Origin: a bacterium
GTDB lineage: Bacteria > Pseudomonadota > Alphaproteobacteria > Rhizobiales > Xanthobacteraceae
Direction: 5' to 3'
Assembly: GCA_029946075.1 (NCBI GenBank)
Contig: JAQSDT010000713.1
Location: forward strand, 1 to 15,742
Length of the DNA stretch: 15,742 bases
Both the position numbers and the translations under genes were made by a program. The notes under the pieces were generated by a model, which was not told the origin of the DNA, did no database searches, and saw nothing but the letters and a program-made list of their open reading frames with translations. Shown in pieces: positions 1 to 7,671 of this stretch (position 1 is its first letter; the number at the start of each line of letters is the position of its first letter).

Positions 1-1
1 C

Positions 2-103
2 AATGCTGCGGCCTTCCTCGCATCCGATCTTGCGAGCTTCGTGACCGGCGAGAACCTCATAGTCGATGGCGGCCGGTGGCTGAAATACGTCTCGGAAAAA
101 TAG
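2..103 (+). CDS. Short-chain dehydrogenase/reductase, C-terminal end only
   Basis: Only the last 33 codons lie in the window; the gene starts upstream. The visible tail runs through a stretch of the type AAFLASDLASFVTGENLIVDGG, the standard C-terminal end of classical SDR enzymes, in which a final beta strand carries the V-DGG motif. SDRs are soluble NAD(P)-dependent oxidoreductases. In an acyl-CoA catabolic operon like this one, the likely job is oxidation of a 3-hydroxyacyl-CoA or a related alcohol, but the cofactor and active-site regions are not visible, so the substrate is inference. The stop is followed after 15 bases by the GTG of the next gene, so it is very probably the preceding member of the same operon. 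Confidence 0.85.
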   Translation, partial: NAAAFLASDLASFVTGENLIVDGGRWLKYVSEK

Positions 104-118
104 AAGAGGACAGAACAA

Positions 119-532
119 GTGGAAAAACAACTCCCGCTTCCGGTAGTAAACGCGGACTCCGCCACCTACTGGCAATCCGCGAAGGAAGGAAAGCTAGTTC
201 TCCGGCGCTGCAAATCCTGCGGCGAGACGCATTTCATGCCGCGCTACCTGTGTCCGGTCTGCTGGTCGACGGACCTCGAGTGGATCGAGGCGGTAGGCAA
301 GGGAACGGTCCACAGCTTCACGATCATCCGACGCGCTTCTTCCCCCGCCTTCGCCGGACTCACACCCTACGTCGTCGCGCTCATCGACCTGGCCGAGGGT
401 CCGCGCATGATGAGCAACATCATCGGCGACCACGCGCTCGATGTCGAGATCGGCGACGGCGTCACCCTCAGGTTCGAGGACCGGGAAGGGTCCAAGCTTC
501 CGCAATTCGCGCTAGAGAAGGGCCGCCCGTGA
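119..532 (+). CDS. DUF35 zinc-ribbon/OB-fold protein, probable partner of the thiolase-like protein
   Basis: A 137-residue protein with the two-part DUF35 layout. An N-terminal helix is followed by a rubredoxin-like zinc ribbon with Cys31-x2-Cys34 and Cys45-x2-Cys48, then an OB-fold from about residue 55 to the end. The GTG start at 119 is preceded by an AGAGGA ribosome site at about 106-111. DUF35 proteins are small accessory subunits that bind thiolase-superfamily enzymes. In steroid side-chain degradation the DUF35 domain of ChsH2 is needed by the aldolase Ltp2, and in other pathways such proteins partner thiolases or HMG-CoA synthase. Here a thiolase-like gene lies two genes downstream, which makes it the likely partner. 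The stop overlaps the next GTG by four bases (529-532), indicating translational coupling. I expect a non-catalytic scaffold or acyl-CoA-binding role. Confidence 0.88.
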   Translation: MEKQLPLPVVNADSATYWQSAKEGKLVLRRCKSCGETHFMPRYLCPVCWSTDLEWIEAVGKGTVHSFTIIRRASSPAFAGLTPYVVALIDLAEGPRMMSNIIGDHALDVEIGDGVTLRFEDREGSKLPQFALEKGRP

Positions 533-1671
533 ACTTCGAGGATAGCGACGAGCAGAAATTGGTCCGCGAGACGACGGCGTCGTTCGTCAAGCGGCATTGC
601 AAGCCGACCGACGTCCGCCAATGGGACCGCACCGGACAGTTGCCTGAGCACGTGTACGCCGCGATGGCGGACGCGGGCCTTCTTGCGATGATGGTTCCCG
701 CGGAATACGGCGGCGTCGGCTCGCCGATAGCCGATTGTGCCATCGCGCTGGAGGAAATCGCCAGGCCGAGCGTCGACTTCGCGACGCGCCTCGCGTTGAT
801 CGGCTGGGGTGCGATGATCCTCGCCGATTTCGCGAGCGAGGAGATCAAGTCCGAGGTCCTTCCGAAGGTTGTGAAGGGCGAAATCAAGCTGTCGTTCAGC
901 TTGACCGAACCGGCATCGGGATCGGACGCGGCCTCGCTCCAGACGAAGGCCCGTCGCGACGGCGACGACTACGTGATCTCCGGTCAGAAGCTCTACTCGT
1001 CCGGAGCGCACGCGCCCAACAACATGATCGTGCTGGCCGCCCGGACGAACCCGGACGTCAAGAAGCACGCGGGCATCTCCTTGTTTCTCGTCCCCAACGA
1101 CCTTCCGGGTATCACGATCAACAGGCTCGACGTGGTCGGCCGACGCATTCTTGGTCTTTGCGAGGTCTTCTTCGAAGACGTGCGCCTTCCGAGCCGAATG
1201 CTGATCGGTCAGGAGAACAGCGGCTGGACGTACATCAACAAACATCTGGAGCGGGAGCGGATCCTGCTCGCAGCCAACTACCTCGGCAACGCACGTGCAG
1301 CGTTGGACGACGCGGTGCGCTACGCCGGCGAGAGGAAGCAGTTCGGCAAAGCGATCGCCGAGTTCCAGGCCATCGGCCACATGCTGGCCGATATGGCGAC
1401 CGACGTTGAAGCCGCGAGATGGATCACCGCGTCGACCGCCTGGCGATACGACCAGGGTCTGCCGTGCGTGAAGCAGGCGTGCATGGCGAAGCTGTTCGTC
1501 TCGGAGGTGTTTGCGCGGGTGACAACGCAAGGCATGCAGATACTCGGAGGCGCGGGCTACACCCACGACCACGACATGCAGCGGTACTGGCGCGATGCCC
1601 GCAACGCGACTATCGGCGGCGGCACCTCACAAATCCAGCGCAGCCTGATCGCACGGGAGCTCGGACTGTGA
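529..1671 (+). CDS. Acyl-CoA dehydrogenase (first of two)
   Basis: A 380-residue FAD-dependent acyl-CoA dehydrogenase that introduces an alpha,beta double bond into an acyl-CoA and passes electrons to ETF. The normal family order is visible: helical N-domain, beta domain with the flavin/substrate loop LTEPASGSD (Leu125 onward), and C-terminal helical domain with RKQFGK (Arg269 onward) and the closing IGGGTSQIQR motif. At the site where short- and medium-chain enzymes carry the catalytic Glu (YEGTSE), this protein has Gly. A candidate base is Glu243 in the segment LERERILL, where isovaleryl- and long-chain-type enzymes place theirs. The start is the GTG overlapping the DUF35 stop by four bases; a longer open frame reaching back to 76 only overlaps that gene out of frame. 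The stop overlaps the synthetase GTG at 1668. The true acyl substrate cannot be read from sequence. Confidence 0.93.
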   Translation: MNFEDSDEQKLVRETTASFVKRHCKPTDVRQWDRTGQLPEHVYAAMADAGLLAMMVPAEYGGVGSPIADCAIALEEIARPSVDFATRLALIGWGAMILADFASEEIKSEVLPKVVKGEIKLSFSLTEPASGSDAASLQTKARRDGDDYVISGQKLYSSGAHAPNNMIVLAARTNPDVKKHAGISLFLVPNDLPGITINRLDVVGRRILGLCEVFFEDVRLPSRMLIGQENSGWTYINKHLERERILLAANYLGNARAALDDAVRYAGERKQFGKAIAEFQAIGHMLADMATDVEAARWITASTAWRYDQGLPCVKQACMAKLFVSEVFARVTTQGMQILGGAGYTHDHDMQRYWRDARNATIGGGTSQIQRSLIARELGL

Positions 1672-3839
1672 CGCAGGTCAAAGGCTATATCGAGAACCGC
1701 ACCGAACTGTTCGGCCGCAAGGAGCTCACCAGGCTGATCAACCCCGCGAGCATCGCGGTCATCGGCGCATCCGAGTCGCCCGGATCGTTCGGGGCGCGGA
1801 CCATGGAGAATCTCTCGACGTTCGGCGGACGGTTGTTTCCCATCAATCCCAAGCGGAACGAGATCTTTGGCCACAAGGCCTATCCGACGATCGAGGCGCT
1901 TCCAGAGGCGCCCGACGCCGTCGTGATCTCGGTCCCCCAGGAACAGGTAGCAGATCTCGTCAGAAGATGCGCCGCCAAGGGAATCGGCGGCGCTATCGTC
2001 TATTCGTCGGGCTTCGCGGAATTGGGCACCGAGGACAGGACGGCGGCGCAGCGCGAAATAGCCGAGATAGCGAAGTCGACGGGAATGCGGGTAATCGGGC
2101 CCAACTGCGTCGGCATCATTAATTTTGCCTCGAAGGTCGGCATGCATTTCATGCCGAAGTTCAACGAAATGCCGATCATCTCCGGCGGGATCGGCCTGGT
2201 CAGCCAGAGCGGCGGTCTCGGATACACTGTCATTCAGGCCTTGCAGCGAGGCATCGGGTTCTCGCAATTTCTGTCGGCCGGAAATTCGAGCGACGTCGAC
2301 ATCTGCGACCTGATCAACTACCTGGTGGACGAGGAGAGCACCTCGGTGATCGCATGCCTTTTCGAAGGCATCCGGGACGGCGAGCGTCTCATCGAGGCCG
2401 GCCGGAGGGCCTTCGCCGCCAGGAAGCCGCTCATCATCTACAAGATGGGGCGCAGCGCGATCAGCAAGAAGGCCGCGCTTTCCCATACCGGCACCCTGGC
2501 GGGCTCCAATGCCGCCTACGATGCGGCCTTCCGGGAAATGGGTGCCATCGTGGTCGACAACTGGGAGGAAGTGCTGGAGACGGCATGCTTCTTCGAGTGC
2601 GCGGGCGTCCCGCAAGGGTCCGGGGCCGGCGTCATGGCGAGCTCCGGAGGGGCGGCCGTCATCTCCGGAGACAAGGCCGAGGAGTACGGCGTCGCGATGC
2701 CGGCGCCTCAGCCGGACACCGTGGCACGCCTGTCGAAACTGGTGCCGGATTTCGGGTCCGTCTCGAATCCAACGGACATGACCGCGGAGACCCTGAAGAG
2801 CTTCGATCTCTACAGCGCGTGCATCAAGGCTTTCGCCGACGATCCGAGTTACGCGGTGGTGGTCGTCCCCATGCTGTCGGCGCAGAAGCCCATCACGACG
2901 GAGAGGGCGATCCACCTGGATAGCCTCGCAGCCGAGCTTTCGAAGCCGATCTGTCTGGTCTGGTTCAATGAATGGCTAGAGGGCCCCGGAAGCGAGATCT
3001 ACGACAGGAGTCGCAAGATCTCGATGTTCCGGTCGATGGGCCGCTGCATGAAGGCGATCCGCTCATGGCTTGACTATTATGGCAGGGCCGAGCGGCAAGT
3101 GTCGGGTGAGGGAAGGCTCAGCACCGTAGAAGTCAAGAACGTTGCGATCACCGAACTCGCGAAAGTCGGCGAGAGGTATGTCCTCAGCGAGTCGCAGTCG
3201 AAGAAGCTGCTCGGACTGTATGGTGTTGCCGTCAACCGCGAAGCGCTCACCAAGACCGCGGATGAGGCGGTCGCCCACGCCGAGAGGCTGGGCTATCCGG
3301 TCGTTCTCAAGGCGGACTCTCCGGACATCCCGCACAAGACCGAAGCGGGCGTCCTCCGGCTGAACCTTCGGGACGCAGATGCCGTGCGCAAGGCCTACAG
3401 GGAAATAGAGGAGGCCGTCGGACGGCTGAGCGATCCGGTCACCGTGAACGGGATCGTCGTACAGGAGATGGTCTCAGGCGGGACCGAGATGATGGTTGGT
3501 GCCTCGGTGGACGCCCAGTTCGGACCGTTGATCACATGCGGCTTCGGCGGAACGTCCGTCGAGATACTCAGGGATGTGCAGACCAGACGCGCGCCGGTCA
3601 GCGTAACCGAAGCGCTCGACATGCTCCGGTCGCTCCGCGGAAGCGGCCTCCTGTTCGGCTATCGCAACCAGGCACCGGCCGACGTACGGTCCCTCGCGGA
3701 AACCGTATGCCGCATTTCCGAAATGATCAGCGACCTTCGTGAAGAGGTCGCCGAATTGGACGTCAATCCAATCAAGGTTTCTACGGATCGCACAGTAGCT
3801 GTCGATGCGTTGATCAGATTGAGCAGCAAGAGGAATTGA
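1668..3839 (+). CDS. Fused NDP-forming acyl-CoA synthetase (acetate--CoA ligase family)
   Basis: A 723-residue single-chain member of the ADP-forming acyl-CoA synthetase family, related to succinyl-CoA synthetase. The N-terminal CoA-binding Rossmann domain has VIGAS near residues 31-35 and GPNC at 144-147. A succinyl-CoA-ligase-like domain follows, with SQSGGLG at 179-185 and the phospho-histidine segment LSHTGTLAG (His273). A C-terminal ATP-grasp domain runs from about residue 500, with VVLKAD (Lys548) and the IPHKTEAG segment whose His556 matches the second conserved family histidine. The protein should convert a free organic acid, ATP and CoA into acyl-CoA, ADP and phosphate, supplying the substrate for the neighbouring dehydrogenases. 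Both key histidines are present, so it looks active. The start is the GTG at 1668, overlapping the preceding stop; upstream in-frame codons lie inside the dehydrogenase gene. The acid activated is unknown. Confidence 0.92.
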   Translation: MTQVKGYIENRTELFGRKELTRLINPASIAVIGASESPGSFGARTMENLSTFGGRLFPINPKRNEIFGHKAYPTIEALPEAPDAVVISVPQEQVADLVRRCAAKGIGGAIVYSSGFAELGTEDRTAAQREIAEIAKSTGMRVIGPNCVGIINFASKVGMHFMPKFNEMPIISGGIGLVSQSGGLGYTVIQALQRGIGFSQFLSAGNSSDVDICDLINYLVDEESTSVIACLFEGIRDGERLIEAGRRAFAARKPLIIYKMGRSAISKKAALSHTGTLAGSNAAYDAAFREMGAIVVDNWEEVLETACFFECAGVPQGSGAGVMASSGGAAVISGDKAEEYGVAMPAPQPDTVARLSKLVPDFGSVSNPTDMTAETLKSFDLYSACIKAFADDPSYAVVVVPMLSAQKPITTERAIHLDSLAAELSKPICLVWFNEWLEGPGSEIYDRSRKISMFRSMGRCMKAIRSWLDYYGRAERQVSGEGRLSTVEVKNVAITELAKVGERYVLSESQSKKLLGLYGVAVNREALTKTADEAVAHAERLGYPVVLKADSPDIPHKTEAGVLRLNLRDADAVRKAYREIEEAVGRLSDPVTVNGIVVQEMVSGGTEMMVGASVDAQFGPLITCGFGGTSVEILRDVQTRRAPVSVTEALDMLRSLRGSGLLFGYRNQAPADVRSLAETVCRISEMISDLREEVAELDVNPIKVSTDRTVAVDALIRLSSKRN

Positions 3840-3840
3840 A

Positions 3841-5013
3841 ATGAACAGATCTGCTTCGGGGAAAATCGCGATCGTGGGCGTCGGAGAATCCGACATCGGC
3901 AAGGTTCCGGGCATGACGGGCTTAGGCCTGAACGCCCAGGCTGCGAAACGCGCGCTGGAGAACGCCGGTCTCAAGGTGTCGGACATCGACGGCGTCCTGA
4001 CGGCGTACTCGTTCACTGAGCCCTACTTCATGCTCGGATCTGTCCTATGCGAATACCTCGGCCTGAAACCGCGCTACAACGCGTCCGTCGTCGTGGGAGG
4101 CGCGTCGCCCGCCGTGATGCTGAAGCACGCGGCGGAGGCGATCCTGGCAGGTAGCGCGGACACCATCCTGGTGTGCGCCGGAGAGAACCGCGCGACCGGA
4201 CAATCACGCGATTCCGCAATCTCGGCCCTGCTGGCCGTTGGACATCCATATTTCGAGCAGCCGTACGGAGGATCGATCCCGGGATACTACGCGATGATCG
4301 CGCGTCGCCACATGCACATGTATGGTACCACGCGCGAACATCTCGCGCACATCGCGGTGAATACCCGTCGACACGCGCTGCTGCATCCCAACGCCCACAT
4401 GAAGAGCGCGATCACCCTGGATGATGTCCTGTCTGCAAAGCCTATCGCGGATCCGCTGGGCATGCTCGATTGCTGTCTCATCTCGGACGGCGCCGGCGCA
4501 TTCATCGTGACGTCCGCCGAGCGGGCAAAGGATCTCAAATCGAAGCCGAGCTATCTACTTGGTATCGGCGAGCACCATACTCATGAGCATTTGATGTGTG
4601 CGCCAAGCCTCACCGAATTCGGAGCGAAGCAGTCGGGTGAACGGGCCTATCAGATGGCCGGTGTGAAACCCGCCGACATCGACGTCGCGCAGTTGTACGA
4701 TTGCTTCACGATCGTGCCATTGATCGAGCTAGAAGAGTTGGGATTCTGCGAGTCGGGTGAGGGCGGCGCGTTTTTCTCGGATGGCAGAGCGTCGATCGGC
4801 GGCAAGCTGCCCGTCAACACGCACGGAGGCATGCTGTCCCACGCGCATGCTGGCGCGGCAGGCGGGCTGTTCGGCATCGTCGAGGGCGTCCGTCAACTCC
4901 GGGGCGGACTCGGCCCCCGCCAGGTCCAGGATGCCGAACTCGCCCTGGTCCACAACGAGGGCGGAATCCTGTCGTCGCATTGCACACTTATCCTCGGAAA
5001 CAAGCCTAACTGA
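3841..5013 (+). CDS. Thiolase-like SCP2-type protein lacking the catalytic Cys; candidate retro-aldolase
   Basis: A 390-residue thiolase-superfamily protein of the lipid-transfer (SCPx/Ltp) branch. The fold is clear: KIAIVGVGESDIG at the N-terminus, LKVSDIDGVL near 44-53, and NTHGGMLSHAH near 326-336, which keeps the His336 of the thiolase GHP motif. Two departures stand out. The nucleophile loop reads VVVGGASP (residues 83-90), so Gly87 sits where thiolases have Cys. The HDCF motif reads YDCF, with Tyr286 replacing His. Ltp2-type aldolases of steroid side-chain breakdown also lack the Cys and use tyrosines, and they need a DUF35 partner, which this operon encodes. I infer retro-aldol cleavage of a beta-hydroxyacyl-CoA; a non-catalytic or atypical thiolase is the alternative. 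The ATG lies one base after the preceding stop, with AGAGGA at 3829-3834 as ribosome site. Confidence 0.9.
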   Translation: MNRSASGKIAIVGVGESDIGKVPGMTGLGLNAQAAKRALENAGLKVSDIDGVLTAYSFTEPYFMLGSVLCEYLGLKPRYNASVVVGGASPAVMLKHAAEAILAGSADTILVCAGENRATGQSRDSAISALLAVGHPYFEQPYGGSIPGYYAMIARRHMHMYGTTREHLAHIAVNTRRHALLHPNAHMKSAITLDDVLSAKPIADPLGMLDCCLISDGAGAFIVTSAERAKDLKSKPSYLLGIGEHHTHEHLMCAPSLTEFGAKQSGERAYQMAGVKPADIDVAQLYDCFTIVPLIELEELGFCESGEGGAFFSDGRASIGGKLPVNTHGGMLSHAHAGAAGGLFGIVEGVRQLRGGLGPRQVQDAELALVHNEGGILSSHCTLILGNKPN

Positions 5014-5025
5014 AAGGAAAACGTA

Positions 5026-5490
5026 ATGAGCAACGCCCAACCGCGTGGACGCTACTTCGATGATTTCGAGGTCGGCCAGGAATTCGAGAGCCCGGCGCGA
5101 ACCGTGACGCATACGGACATCGTCAACTTCGCCTGCCTGTCAGGCGACTTCAACGAGGTGCATACCAACTTCGAATACTGCAAGACGACGCAGTTCGGGG
5201 AGCCCATCGCACACGGGCCGCTGGTCTACGCGATCATGGGGGGATTGCAGTATGCGAGCGGCATCAACGACGGGACCCTGCTGGCGCTGCTGCAGATCGA
5301 CAAATGGCGGCTGCTGGATGCCGTCAAGCATGGCGACACGATCCGACTGAGATCGAAGGTGGTCGAGAAGAAGGAAACCAGCAAGCCCGACCGGGGCGTC
5401 GTCACCTTCAAGAGGGAATGCGTGCGCCACGACGGCCATGTCGTGCAGGAGATGCAGGCCACGCTGCTCTATCGCCGCCGACCGAAATGA
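5026..5490 (+). CDS. MaoC-family (R)-enoyl-CoA hydratase-like protein
   Basis: A 154-residue single hot-dog-domain protein. The hydratase-2 signature is intact: FACLSGDFNEVH contains Asp41 and His46 in the D-x-N-x-x-H arrangement that holds the catalytic pair, followed by FGEPIAHGPLVYAIMGG, the usual substrate-loop region. The family adds water to a 2-enoyl-CoA and works as a dimer in the cytoplasm. Its length is typical for single-domain MaoC proteins. The ATG at 5026 has an AAGGAA ribosome site nine bases upstream, and only twelve bases separate it from the thiolase-like stop. In this operon it would hydrate the product of the acyl-CoA dehydrogenases and hand a 3-hydroxyacyl-CoA to the thiolase-like/DUF35 pair, the same order as in steroid side-chain aldolytic cleavage. 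Some MaoC-like proteins have other roles, so the exact substrate stays open. Confidence 0.92.
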   Translation: MSNAQPRGRYFDDFEVGQEFESPARTVTHTDIVNFACLSGDFNEVHTNFEYCKTTQFGEPIAHGPLVYAIMGGLQYASGINDGTLLALLQIDKWRLLDAVKHGDTIRLRSKVVEKKETSKPDRGVVTFKRECVRHDGHVVQEMQATLLYRRRPK

Positions 5491-5544
5491 GAGGGCCCGG
5501 CGCCTCCCGACTCGCCGCACGCGAGAGAATCCAAAGGACGGCAG

Positions 5545-6705
5545 ATGCATCTGTTTGAGAGCAACGAAGAGTTTGAATTGACCGACGACCAGGTGCGGAT
5601 GCGCGAAAGCGTCCTCCAGCTCCTGCGGGAGAAGCTGCCGGCATCGAAGATCGCCGAACTGGACGATAACAGCGAGTTCCCGTTCGACGCATATGCGGCG
5701 CTCGCGGAGAGCGGTTGGCTCGGTCTGCCGCATGACGAGCAGTACGGGGGAGCCGGTGGTAGTTATATGGATCTGGCGGTCCTGATCGAAGCGATCGCCT
5801 ATCACAATGCGCAGATGGCGTCGGCCTATTTGACTACGGTCGTCTATGGCGGCATGCACCTGAAGTTCGGCGCCAGCGAGCAATTGCGGGCGTCCCTTCT
5901 TCCGCGGCTGATAGCGGGCCAGCTACGGCTGGCCTTCTGTCTTACTGAACCGGACACGGGATCTGACGCCAGCGGAATTCGGACCAAGGCAGTGGCGAAG
6001 GGCGACGACTACGTCATCGATGGACAGAAAGTCTACATCACCTGCGCGCATGTCGCCGACTACCTGGTCGTTGCGACGAAGACCGATCCGGAGGCGCGGC
6101 ACAAGGGCATCACGCTCTTCCTGGTCGACGCCAAGGCCAAGGGCGTGACTATCAGCGCTCTCCGCGGTCTCGGAAGACGGATGATCCATACCAACGAGGT
6201 CTTCTTCGACGGCGTCAAGGTCCCCGCGACCCACGTCCTCGGCGGGGTCAACGGGGCATGGCAGAACATCATGCGGGGACTGAACGTCGAGCGGCTGTGC
6301 CTCTCCGCGGCGGCGAGCGGGAACTGCTACAGAATCGTAGAATCCGCAATCCAGTTCGCCCGGCAACGGAAACAGTTCGGCAAGCCGATCACCGAGTACC
6401 AGGCCATCAGCCACAAGATAGCTGACATGCGCAGCATGGCGGAAATCTCCCGCGTGATGACGTACCGGCTCGCGTCCCTGATGGACAAGGGCATCGCGCC
6501 GAACACGGCTGCGGCGGTGACGAAGATCTTCGCCACGGAAAGCAACTCCAAATGCGCCGACACCGGCATCCAGATCATGGGCGGCGCGGGACTGATGATG
6601 AGTTCGGAGATGCAGATGTATTTCCGCGATTCCAGGGTTGGAACTATAGGCGGCGGCACCAGCGAGATCCTTCGCAACGTGATCGCCAAGTCGATGCTCT
6701 CATAG
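5545..6705 (+). CDS. Acyl-CoA dehydrogenase (second of two)
   Basis: A 386-residue FAD-dependent acyl-CoA dehydrogenase, clearly related to but distinct from the one at 529-1671. Landmarks are the LTEPDTGSD loop at about 133-141, RKQFGK from Arg275, and the closing IGGGTSEILR. As in the first copy, Gly occupies the usual C-terminal catalytic Glu position, and the likely base is Glu249 in NVERLCL. The ATG at 5545 has an AAAGGA ribosome site at 5532-5537. The 54-base gap before it is the largest in this operon and holds nothing I recognise. Two diverged dehydrogenases in one operon may act on successive intermediates or form a mixed oligomer, as some actinobacterial steroid enzymes do; because both keep a candidate Glu, successive steps seem more likely. 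The stop is followed at once by a strong ribosome site for a lost gene. Confidence 0.93.
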   Translation: MHLFESNEEFELTDDQVRMRESVLQLLREKLPASKIAELDDNSEFPFDAYAALAESGWLGLPHDEQYGGAGGSYMDLAVLIEAIAYHNAQMASAYLTTVVYGGMHLKFGASEQLRASLLPRLIAGQLRLAFCLTEPDTGSDASGIRTKAVAKGDDYVIDGQKVYITCAHVADYLVVATKTDPEARHKGITLFLVDAKAKGVTISALRGLGRRMIHTNEVFFDGVKVPATHVLGGVNGAWQNIMRGLNVERLCLSAAASGNCYRIVESAIQFARQRKQFGKPITEYQAISHKIADMRSMAEISRVMTYRLASLMDKGIAPNTAAAVTKIFATESNSKCADTGIQIMGGAGLMMSSEMQMYFRDSRVGTIGGGTSEILRNVIAKSMLS

Positions 6706-7671
6706 GAGGATGAAACAATGCGGGGTATTTCTCGACGGACATCCACCCACACCGTCATTCATCAGCGCGAGTTTTTTGTAGAGATATGACCGCGAGATAC
6801 CGAGACTCTCGGCCGCCTTCTTCTTGTTGCGCTTGAAGCGGGTCAAGGCGTCCTCGATGCCGCTGATTTCGACTTCATTGATGGTGGTGCGCAGATCATC
6901 GGTCGCAAGATCGGGGGCTCGATCAATTTTATGAACTGGAGCCGCGTCCCGGATTTCGGAGAGATCGTGAACCTCTATGGTCCCGCCGTCCGAAAATACG
7001 AAGGCGCGTTCGATTTCGCGCTGCAACTGACGGATGTTGCCAGGCCACGGCCTTTCCGACAGCGATGCGAGCGCTTCGGCGCTGATGCTTGGCGTGGCTC
7101 GGGCGTGACGATAGGCGATGTCCTGCAAGAACTTCGACACCAGCAGCGGAATATCGTCGAGTCTTTCGCGCAGCGAGGGCAGGTGAATCACGATCGGGGA
7201 GATTCGATAGAACAGGTCGAGGCGAAATTTCCCTTGTTCGACAAGAGCCTGAAGGTCCTTGTTGGTGGCGGAAACAAGCCTGAAATCAATTTCCCGGGGC
7301 CTTTCTCCACCGACCTGTTCTTCCATGCGGTCCTGCAAAACGCGCAGAAGCTTTGCTTAAACCTCAATCGGCATATCTCCGATCTCATCAAGAAAGATAG
7401 TACCCTCGTGCGCCTGTTCGAATTTTCCCTTCCGTCCCTTTTTGTCGGCGCCGGTGAACGCGCCTGCTTCGTAACCAAACAGTTCCGACTCAACAAGCGC
7501 GGCGGGTAAGGCTGCAGCATTGACATTCACCAAGGGCGAATCGCGCCTTTGGACTCAAGCGATGCGATGCATGCGCGACAAGCTCTTTTCCGGTGCCGCT
7601 TTCTCCTCTGATCAGAACCGGTATTTCCAGTGGCGCGACTTTGGCGATTTTGGCACAAAGCCGGCGAGTTG
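6700..7671 (-). pseudogene. Sigma-54-dependent Fis-family activator, truncated and doubly broken
   Basis: The minus strand encodes the AAA+ and DNA-binding parts of a sigma-54 activator in two frames. The upstream frame carries Walker A GESGTGKE (7583-7606). After a net one-base insertion near 7530, the other frame continues with VESELFGYEAGAFTGA (GAFTGA at 7447-7464), Walker B FLDEIGD (around 7378-7398), the sensor segment SATN, the arginine region FRLDLFYR and a Fis-type helix-turn-helix ending in SRSYLYKKL (about 6768-6816). A stop codon at 7357-7359 replaces the Gln of the conserved EVQAKLL, a single C-to-T change. Nothing of the N-terminal sensor domain is left: homology starts about ten residues before Walker A, at the end of the IclR gene. 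It cannot make a working activator. Its former target may have been the left operon, but that is inference. Confidence 0.9.
6706..6789 (+). pseudogene. Start of a lost operon gene: strong ribosome site and ATG followed by 23 codons
   Basis: Right after the dehydrogenase stop lies AGGAGGATGAAACA and then ATG at 6718, one of the best ribosome sites in the window. The frame stays open for only 23 codons and ends with TGA at 6787-6789. The peptide shows no family similarity that I recognise. The 3' end of the converging sigma-54-type pseudogene occupies the same bases on the other strand. The simplest reading is that another operon gene once began here and was removed by the rearrangement that placed the regulator remnant next to it. 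A genuine micro-peptide is possible but less likely. Confidence 0.4.

Noticed and set aside
367..1572. Long minus-strand open frame (401 codons) opposite the first acyl-CoA dehydrogenase
   Set aside because: It is Arg/His/Val-rich, has no recognisable domain and lies entirely antisense to well-supported genes; such frames are common in high-GC DNA.
1557..2915. Minus-strand open frame of 452 codons opposite the acyl-CoA synthetase
   Set aside because: Composition is typical of a shadow frame, with no motif, and the plus strand carries clear domain motifs throughout.
6700..7338. The C-terminal part of the sigma-54 activator as an independent 212-residue gene
   Set aside because: It starts in the middle of the AAA+ domain without Walker A or B; the preceding bases continue the homology past an in-frame stop, so it is part of a pseudogene.
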